This document shows positions 21,568 through 26,463 of a DNA stretch of 26,463 bases, one piece after another. The translations under genes were made by a program, and so were the position numbers. The stretch lies in the NCBI GenBank assembly GCA_036510735.1, contig DATCDK010000263.1:1-26463 (forward strand). Direction: 5' to 3'. Under the pieces are notes generated by a model, which searched no databases, had not been told where the DNA came from, and saw only the letters and a list, made by a program, of their open reading frames with translations. Each line of letters starts with the position of its first letter. The stretch's first letter is position 1. The DNA comes from PALSA-607 sp036510735. Its GTDB lineage: Bacteria > Actinomycetota > Actinomycetes > Acidothermales > Acidothermaceae.

Positions 21568-22607
21568 GTTCGGCTTACCAGTACTACCTGGCGACGCTGC
21601 TGGTGTACTTCGGGTCAAACACGATCGCGTGTTGGGCACTGAACCTCCAATACGGGATTTCCGGCGTGCTCAACTTCTCCTTCATCCTCTTCCAGGCGGT
21701 GGGCGCCTACGTTACGGCGATCTTCACCCTGGGCCCGTCGACGAGCTCGAGCTATCAGAGTTACATCGCGGGCGCTCGCCTGCCCTTTCCCATACCGTGG
21801 TTACTTGCAATGGTCGCGGGCGGGTTGCTGTCTTACCTGCTGGCGTTGTTCGTCCTGCGACCTGAACGACGTGACTTTCAGGCGATGGTGATGCTCGTCG
21901 TGTCGATCATCGCTGCCGACGTTGTAGTCACCCAAAAAGGCCTCTTCAACGGCCACAACGGACTTGCCGCGATCCCCAAGCCGTTCGCCAGCAAGGTCGG
22001 CTCCGAGTTGATCAGATACGGCTGGTTCTACGTTGCGCTGACCGGCGCGACAGTCGTGCTTACCTACATCGTCGTGCACCGGATCACTAGCTCTCCGTGG
22101 GCACGTCAGCTGCGCGCGATGCGTGACAACTCCGAGGCCCTGGAGTCACTCGGCGTCAATGTACGAACGGAGAGCACCAAGGTCTTCGTCGTCGGGGGCG
22201 CGCTCGCGGCCCTCAGTGGTGCGGTGCTTGTCCAGTTCATCAGCGCATGGTCACCTGGCGCATGGGACACCGCCGAGACATTTCTGTTCTTCGTCGCGAT
22301 CATTGTCGGTGGCGCTGGTAACAACGCTGGTGCCGTCCTTGGCGCTGCGCTGGTGTTGGGTGTCTTTCAAGAAGGACTGCGCTACTTGCCCTCCTTCGGC
22401 TACACCGGCTTAGCCGAGTCGATCCAATTCATGGGTCTCGGGTTGTTGATCCTCGCGTTCCTGTGGTGGAAACCGGGTGGCTTGATCCCAGAGCGACGTC
22501 GTACCTTCGGCGGCGCTCCGGGCGGTACTCCCCCGCCGTCCCTCACAAACGGTCGGACCCGTTTTACGGTGGCAGGTTCGTTAACTCGCTCCTTGAAGAG
22601 GAACTGA
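21564..22607 (+). CDS. ABC transporter permease, LivM-like
   Basis: This 347-aa second permease is of the LivM type. Helical segments include CWALNLQYGISGVLNFSFIL, the pattern shared with LivM proteins, then LLSYLLALFVL and WLLAMVAGG. The ATPase-contact loop is PWARQLRAMRDNSEALESLG, and the late FLFFVAIIVGGAGNNAGAVL is the conserved gate region. The C-terminal tail of about 35 residues is polar, Gly/Pro-rich and likely cytoplasmic. ATG 21564 is chosen because it overlaps the LivH-like stop by the usual ATGA; a longer frame from 21522 lies inside that gene. It works with the LivH-like permease. Confidence 0.92.
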   Translation: MSSAYQYYLATLLVYFGSNTIACWALNLQYGISGVLNFSFILFQAVGAYVTAIFTLGPSTSSSYQSYIAGARLPFPIPWLLAMVAGGLLSYLLALFVLRPERRDFQAMVMLVVSIIAADVVVTQKGLFNGHNGLAAIPKPFASKVGSELIRYGWFYVALTGATVVLTYIVVHRITSSPWARQLRAMRDNSEALESLGVNVRTESTKVFVVGGALAALSGAVLVQFISAWSPGAWDTAETFLFFVAIIVGGAGNNAGAVLGAALVLGVFQEGLRYLPSFGYTGLAESIQFMGLGLLILAFLWWKPGGLIPERRRTFGGAPGGTPPPSLTNGRTRFTVAGSLTRSLKRN

Positions 22608-22615
22608 GAATCGAC

Positions 22616-23419
22616 GTGAACGCTGACACGCCTACCGCAGGTCCTGAGTACGAACCCGCGACCGCCGACGCGCTGAACGTCATCGACCTTCACTTGGCTT
22701 TCGGCGGAAACAAAGCGGTCGATGGGGCATCCTTCGCGATACCGCGCGGACAGCTGACAGGGCTGATCGGACCCAACGGCGCTGGAAAATCAACCGTGCT
22801 CAAGCTCATCGCCGGCTCGATGCAGCCGACGTCCGGCACGATTCTGATGAACGGGAACAACATCAGCGGTTCGCCAGCCTACGTCGTGGCACGGCTAGGC
22901 GTCATCCGAACCTTTCAGCTTTCCAGCGAGTTCGCGAAGCTGACGGTGCTCGAGAACCTTATGGTCGCGGTTCGCACAATGCGAGGGAACACCTTCGTCG
23001 GCGCGATGCGTGGTCGCCGTTACTGGCGCGCCGCGCAGGACGAGACGCGAGACCGCGCCTACGTTCTGCTCGATCAGTTCCAGCTCGCGTACGCCGCGAA
23101 CCAATACGCCGGCGAGCTAAGCGGCGGGCAGAAGCGCTTAGTGGAGATCATGCGAGGGCTGATGGCGCAACCCGAGGTTCTGCTTCTCGACGAGCCGCTA
23201 GCCGGAGTTAACCCCACTTTGCGGCTCGTCATCGAAGAACACCTCGTGAGACTGCGCGATGGCGGTCTCACGATGGTGATGGTGGAACACGAATTACCGA
23301 CCGTTGACCGGTGCTGTAACTCGGTCGTGGTGATGGCGCGAGGCAAGGTACTTGCGAGTGGCACCATGGCGACGCTTCGCCAAAATCGAGAGGTTATTGA
23401 TGCCTACCTCGTCGGGTAG
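22616..23419 (+). CDS. ABC transporter ATP-binding protein, LivG-like
   Basis: This 267-aa ATPase powers the transporter from the cytoplasmic side. Walker A is GPNGAGKST, the Q-loop is TFQLSSEFAKLTV (a RTFQ context typical of LivG), the ABC signature is LSGGQKRLVE, and Walker B is VLLLDEPLAGVNP; the switch histidine is in VMVEHEL. GTG 22616 lies eight bases after the LivM-like stop; the open frame reaches back to 22463, but that part is inside the permease gene. The first 20 or so residues are a non-conserved polar extension. It should pair with the LivF-like ATPase, which overlaps its 3' end by 20 bases. Confidence 0.93.
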   Translation: MNADTPTAGPEYEPATADALNVIDLHLAFGGNKAVDGASFAIPRGQLTGLIGPNGAGKSTVLKLIAGSMQPTSGTILMNGNNISGSPAYVVARLGVIRTFQLSSEFAKLTVLENLMVAVRTMRGNTFVGAMRGRRYWRAAQDETRDRAYVLLDQFQLAYAANQYAGELSGGQKRLVEIMRGLMAQPEVLLLDEPLAGVNPTLRLVIEEHLVRLRDGGLTMVMVEHELPTVDRCCNSVVVMARGKVLASGTMATLRQNREVIDAYLVG

Positions 23420-24179
23420 CGGGCGCAAAGACGTCGCCCTGCTGCGGGTGGACAATGTCGACGCAGGCTACGGATCCGTCCCGGTGCTACACGATGTCTC
23501 GATCGAGGTTGGCCTTGGGGAGGTCGTGGCGGTTGTCGGACCCAACGGTGCGGGAAAGAGCACCCTCCTCAAAGCGGTTCTCGGAATCCTGAAGCCCACC
23601 CGCGGGCAGGTGATGCTGCGTGATAAGTCGATCGCCGGTGTGCGCACCGACCGCATCGCTCGGCTCGGGCTGGGCTACGTTCCGCAGATCAACGACGTCT
23701 TCGAAACCATGACCGTCGAGGACAACCTTCAAATGGGCGGTTACAGCATGCCGCGAAAAGACGTGCATGCGCGGGTAGACGAGCTCTACGACTTCTACCC
23801 ACCTCTGGCGGCGATGCGTAATCGCTACGCGGGGCACCTGAGCGGCGGCGAGCGGAAGATGCTCGCCATGGCCCGCGTCCTGATGACTCGCCCTAGCTTG
23901 CTTGTTCTCGACGAGCCCAGCGCGGGGCTGTCGCCGCAACGCGCTGAGGAACTGCTGTCAACTCACGTCACCCAGCTCGCGAAAAGCGGCGTCGCCGTGC
24001 TACTGGTGGAGCAACGGACCCGGGATGCACTATCGATTTCGGATTGGGCGTACGTCCTGGCGTCCGGCACCGTGCTGCTCTCCGACGCGGCGGCATCGCT
24101 CTTGGCACGGCCCGACCTGGGGGAGATCCTGCTAGGCCAAGGAAGTATTCGTGACTCCGCCAGACACACCCAGCCCTAA
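23400..24179 (+). CDS. ABC transporter ATP-binding protein, LivF-like
   Basis: This is the second ATPase, about 259 aa. Walker A is GPNGAGKST, the Q-loop region YVPQINDVFETMTVEDNL has the YVPQ form typical of LivF, the signature is LSGGERKMLAMARVLM, and Walker B is LLVLDEPSAGLSP; the switch position is in VLLVEQRT, where Q replaces the usual H, as is normal in LivF. ATG 23400 is chosen because GAGAGG precedes it and conserved sequence starts about 15 residues later; upstream frame from 23352 is inside livG. It is the last gene of the intact transporter operon. A short frame beginning with GTG 24151 overlaps its end and is not convincing. Confidence 0.93.
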   Translation: MPTSSGSGRKDVALLRVDNVDAGYGSVPVLHDVSIEVGLGEVVAVVGPNGAGKSTLLKAVLGILKPTRGQVMLRDKSIAGVRTDRIARLGLGYVPQINDVFETMTVEDNLQMGGYSMPRKDVHARVDELYDFYPPLAAMRNRYAGHLSGGERKMLAMARVLMTRPSLLVLDEPSAGLSPQRAEELLSTHVTQLAKSGVAVLLVEQRTRDALSISDWAYVLASGTVLLSDAAASLLARPDLGEILLGQGSIRDSARHTQP

Positions 24180-24281
24180 CAAGCGTGGCCGACCGCAAAC
24201 GGACTCAACCTCCGCCCCCCTTGAAGGTGTTGTCGCGACCGGAGCAGTAGCGCCGCGTCAAATGCCCGAGCAGCTGAACGC

Positions 24282-24331
24282 GCCCACGCCCGCGGTCTCA
24301 CGAGAAGCCCACGCCCGCGGTCTCACGAGAA
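24282..24331 (+). repeat. 25-bp perfect tandem duplication
   Basis: The unit GCCCACGCCCGCGGTCTCAC plus GAGAA occurs at 24282-24306 and again, without change or spacer, at 24307-24331. The second copy runs directly into the AAGGAG ribosome-site-like sequence before ATG 24345. Two exact copies suggest a recent duplication or replication slippage, not an array. Confidence 0.85.
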
Positions 24332-24344
24332 GGAGATGCGACAA

Positions 24345-24694
24345 ATGGTACGGGCCCTCAGCAAGGCGAGTGCATCGTGCCCGTGACCTGCATTGACGAG
24401 CGGGTTGCGCTCGTCATGATCGACCTTCAAAAGGGAATACTGCGCCTGCTGCCAGATGTACTGGCCACGCAACTCGTTGCCAACTCGCGGCAGCTGCCCG
24501 AAGCGTTTCGCGTCCGCGATCTGCCCGTGGTGGCAGTAAACGTGGCCTACTCCGCCGACCTCGCTGATGCTCCTGCCGGGCGGGTAGATGTGCGGGCAAA
24601 GGTCGTCGTTGAGTTTGATGACAAGCGCGATCAACAGTCGGAGCGCGATGATGTAGGCCTTCAGCTTCGCGCCGAGGCCGATAGCTTTGGGTGA
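24345..24694 (+). pseudogene. Isochorismatase-like cysteine hydrolase, truncated and frameshifted
   Basis: An ATG at 24345 with AAGGAG eight or so bases upstream starts MVRALSKASASCP and stops after 13 codons. The next frame, from about 24380, continues with CIDERVALVMIDLQKGILRL, then LVANSRQLPEAFRVRDLPVV and AVNVAYSADLADAPAGRVD. That is the N-terminal third of an isochorismatase-type hydrolase, with the catalytic Asp of MIDLQ present. Similarity ends near 24590; the catalytic Lys and Cys regions are missing, and the frame runs through unrelated sequence to a stop at 24694. A frameshift near 24375 plus the 3' truncation make it non-functional. An alternative in-frame GTG at 24377 exists but lacks a ribosome site. 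Confidence 0.7.
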
Positions 24695-24927
24695 GGCGGG
24701 CAGTAGCGCCACCCGGCACGGCAGCCAGATCAAGGCAGCGGCCTGGCTGGACCTGCCGCTTCTGCTCGGGTTCGCTGTGCGGCGCCGACTCGCGGATTGC
24801 GATGAACTCGCCAGCGAGGTGCAGAGTTCGACGGATTGCGCCATCTCCGCGCCACCTAGGATACCGCGTAGCTCGGGGCGAGCAGGGCGGCACTTGGTGC
24901 CCACTACTGAAACGGGATGGATTCTTG
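24695..24927. other. No gene recognised before the ScyD/ScyE-family gene
   Basis: Frames on both strands cross this stretch but none resembles a known protein. The upstream extension of the ScyD/ScyE frame to 24691 is Arg/Cys-rich and not part of a secreted protein. The promoter of that gene should lie here. Confidence 0.4.
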
Positions 24928-26103
24928 ATGAAACGAAATCGGCTGATTGTTGCCACCGGTATTGCAGGCGCGCTCGCTGTCGGGCTGGCGCCGGTAGCGA
25001 TGGCCCAGACGACGACCACTGCTGCCGCATCGCACCTGTCCGTTTTGATCGGCGGGCTGCACAACCCGAAGCACATCACGTTCGGACCAGATGGTCACCT
25101 GTACGTGGCCGAGTCAGGCTTGGGTGATCCCGCCAAGAAGAACTGCGTCACGATGCCCGGCGACACCGGCGCGCCCACTCAGGGTTGCGTGGGCAAGACC
25201 GGCTCGGTGGTGTGGATCAAGGGGAACACGGCAGTACCGGCGATTTCCGCACTTGAGTCGGTTCAGGAGCAGGATTCGGGTGAGACTCTCGGCGCGGCCG
25301 ATATGGCCTGGCAGAAAGGCAAACTGGTCGTCGTGATGCAGGACGTCGACGTCACGGCTGACGGATCGACCGGCCTGCTCACCGGCGACGAGTTCGGTAA
25401 GGCCGTCGTTGCTGCCCCGGCCAGTCCACGTTCAAGCTGGGCACTGGTGCCCGACTTCGCGGCCTACGCCAGTGAGCACCCGCAGACCAACCAGGGCGGC
25501 ACCCCGGGCGAGACGGCGAACGACTCCGACCCCTACGCCATCACCCCTTACAAGGGTGGCTACGCGGTGGTCGACGCGGCTGCCAACTCACTGCTGTGGA
25601 TCAGTCCGACAGGTCAGCTGTCGATGCTGGCCCGCTTCCCCGCTCAGACCGAGACGGCGCCGGTCGGCGTGCTCGGCCCAGTAGCGGTCACCGTGCCGGC
25701 ACAGGCGGTTCCGACCTCGGTCGCCGTTGGCCCTGACGGCGCGTTGTACGTTGGCGGACTGCGCGGCGTCCCATCCCTGCCAGGCACCGCCGACGTCTAC
25801 CGCGTCGTCCCCGGACATGCCCCCACCGTGTACGCGACCGGCTTCTCGGCCATCACGGACATCGCATTCGACCGGCAAGGAAATCTGCTGGTGCTGGAGT
25901 TCAGCACGGGTGGTCTGCTCTCACCGCCCACCACGCCCGGTGCACTCATCAAGGTCAGCCGTAACCGAGCCCACACGCGCACGACAATCGCCTCGGCCGG
26001 CCTGACCCAGCCAACCGGCGTCGCAGTGAACTCCAACGGCACCATCTACGTGGCCAACAACGGCGAATCAGCAACCAACGGCGAAATCCTCCGCCTCAAC
26101 TAG
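24928..26103 (+). CDS. Secreted ScyD/ScyE-family beta-propeller protein
   Basis: This 391-aa protein has a signal peptide (KRNRLIVATGIAGALAVGLA, then PVAMAQ as the likely cleavage site) and is predicted to be exported. The mature part matches the ScyD/ScyE family, NHL/SMP-30-like propellers. Repeated blade motifs are PKHITFGPDGHLYVAESG at the start, PTSVAVGPDGALYVGG in the middle, ITDIAFDRQGNLLVLEFS, and PTGVAVNSNGTIYVANNG at the end. A GDTGAPTQGCVGKTGSVVWI segment near residues 75-95 is typical of the family. ATG 24928 is chosen because the signal peptide starts there. Scytonemin synthesis is only the origin of the family name; in actinobacteria the function is unknown. It shows no evident link to the catabolic genes. 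Confidence 0.92.
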   Translation: MKRNRLIVATGIAGALAVGLAPVAMAQTTTTAAASHLSVLIGGLHNPKHITFGPDGHLYVAESGLGDPAKKNCVTMPGDTGAPTQGCVGKTGSVVWIKGNTAVPAISALESVQEQDSGETLGAADMAWQKGKLVVVMQDVDVTADGSTGLLTGDEFGKAVVAAPASPRSSWALVPDFAAYASEHPQTNQGGTPGETANDSDPYAITPYKGGYAVVDAAANSLLWISPTGQLSMLARFPAQTETAPVGVLGPVAVTVPAQAVPTSVAVGPDGALYVGGLRGVPSLPGTADVYRVVPGHAPTVYATGFSAITDIAFDRQGNLLVLEFSTGGLLSPPTTPGALIKVSRNRAHTRTTIASAGLTQPTGVAVNSNGTIYVANNGESATNGEILRLN

Positions 26104-26122
26104 TCAATCGCACCACAAGCCG

Positions 26123-26163
26123 GCGGGGCGACGCCACCATCATCCGACAGTGGCTCGCCCCGC
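26123..26163 (+). terminator. Stem-loop terminator after the ScyD/ScyE-family gene
   Basis: GCGGGGCGACGCCAC at 26123-26137 pairs with GTGGCTCGCCCCGC at 26150-26163 with one bulged base and a 12-base loop. It lies 20 bases after the stop codon and is very GC-rich. A T-tract is lacking, as is usual for actinobacterial terminators. Confidence 0.65.
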
Positions 26164-26289
26164 ACTGCGTCATCGAGGCGGACCTCAACCTCCGCGGACC
26201 TGGCTTACCTTGGCCCGTACGTATGCCGATGCGAATCGACATGGGTAGGACCGCTGGGGGACGCTAAGGATGTGTATCAAATTCGAATG

Positions 26290-26463
26290 ATCAAGGGCGG
26301 CGAATTCAGCCGGTCAGTGCAACACCTGGTGTTGTTGTGGTTGGGACAGTAGTTCGTCGAGGGCTTGCGCTGGTGTTTTCCAGCCGAGGGTTTTGCGGGG
26401 CCGGGTGTTGAGTTTGTGTGCGACGTGCTCGAGGTAGTCGGCCTGGTAGACCGACAGGTCGGT
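26290..26463 (-). mobile_element. IS30-family insertion sequence, 3' end (continues outside window)
   Basis: The element is recognised by the IS30-type transposase C-terminus. Its terminus is probably in the 26-35 bases beyond the stop codon, around 26280-26312. The other end is outside the window, so the inverted repeat cannot be confirmed. Confidence 0.6.
26314..26463 (-). CDS. IS30-family transposase, C-terminal 49 residues (truncated by window edge)
   Basis: The minus strand from 26463 reads VYQADYLEHVAHKLNTRPRK, then TLGWKTPAQALDELLSQPQQ and a stop at 26316-26314. The segment NTRPRKTLGWKTPA-AL is the hallmark end of IS30 transposases, just after the last catalytic residue of the DDE domain. 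The rest of the gene is outside the window. Together with the IS3 and IS1380 elements on the left, this places mobile elements on both sides of the catabolic region, although they belong to different families and so do not form a simple composite transposon. Confidence 0.9.
   Translation of the reverse strand, partial: TDLSVYQADYLEHVAHKLNTRPRKTLGWKTPAQALDELLSQPQQHQVLH

Noticed and set aside
24282..24331. A possible CRISPR array
   Set aside because: There are only two copies, directly adjacent with no spacer and no cas genes. It is a tandem duplication.
24151..24396. An 81-codon frame overlapping the end of the LivF-like gene, starting with a NKRGRP-type basic segment reminiscent of TetR N-termini
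   Set aside because: It contains no helix-turn-helix and runs through the tandem duplication into the isochorismatase remnant. The resemblance is too short to support a call.
24323..25030. Minus-strand frames of over 200 codons opposite the isochorismatase remnant
   Set aside because: They are antisense to recognisable isochorismatase sequence and the signal-peptide region of the ScyD/ScyE-family gene, and show no family motifs.
1..26463. The whole region as a composite transposon
   Set aside because: The flanking elements belong to three different IS families (IS3, IS1380, IS30), and no matching copies on both sides are visible within the window.

Overview
The window is high-GC DNA from an actinobacterium, most likely Mycobacteriales (Mycobacterium, Gordonia, Rhodococcus or Nocardia-like). 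It carries an Lsr2 nucleoid protein, DUF2218, DUF3224 and ScyD/ScyE-family genes, many GTG starts, and signs of leaderless transcription. The species cannot be named from this sequence alone.

Layout. (1) 1-2140: two insertion sequences side by side, an IS3-family element cut by the window edge and a complete IS1380-family transposase gene. (2) 2398-3966: a decayed patch with an enolase-superfamily (mandelate racemase-like) pseudogene in shifted frames, a small membrane protein, and an MFS transporter whose 5' part and internal part lie in opposite orientations, meeting near 3805. (3) 4306-8000: a MarR regulator, a small membrane/zinc-ribbon protein, a palindrome-rich divergent promoter region, Lsr2, DUF3224 and DUF2218 genes, separated by long gene-poor stretches. 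(4) 8089-24179: an apparently intact catabolic region of 16 kb. (5) 24282-26463: a truncated isochorismatase-like gene behind a 25-bp tandem duplication, a secreted ScyD/ScyE-family beta-propeller, and the 3' end of an IS30-family transposase at the right edge.

The core looks like an uptake and ring-cleavage system for an aromatic carboxylate. A leftward operon (12588 to 9078) encodes a group D flavin monooxygenase, its flavin reductase, a Gfo/Idh/MocA dehydrogenase and a GntR/FCD regulator, followed by an SDR. Divergent from it are LigB-like and LigA-like parts of a class III extradiol dioxygenase. Convergent with these is a 4,5-dihydroxyphthalate decarboxylase-like gene, itself divergent from a PadR regulator. 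Downstream are an acetolactate-synthase-like TPP enzyme, an aldehyde dehydrogenase and a full five-gene branched-chain-amino-acid-type ABC transporter (binding lipoprotein, two permeases, two ATPases). A plausible flow is uptake, hydroxylation and/or decarboxylation to a catechol-type acid, meta-cleavage by LigAB, then oxidation of the semialdehyde and processing of a 2-oxo acid to aldehyde and acid. The substrate is unknown. No Rieske phthalate dioxygenase, LigI, LigJ or LigK is visible here.

Insertion sequences on both sides, pseudogenes at both margins and an Lsr2 gene inside suggest a transferred catabolic island with eroding edges. The most interesting regulatory DNA is a promoter at 18948-18976 whose -35 box is the loop of an inverted repeat, followed by a 17-bp perfect hairpin in the transporter leader.
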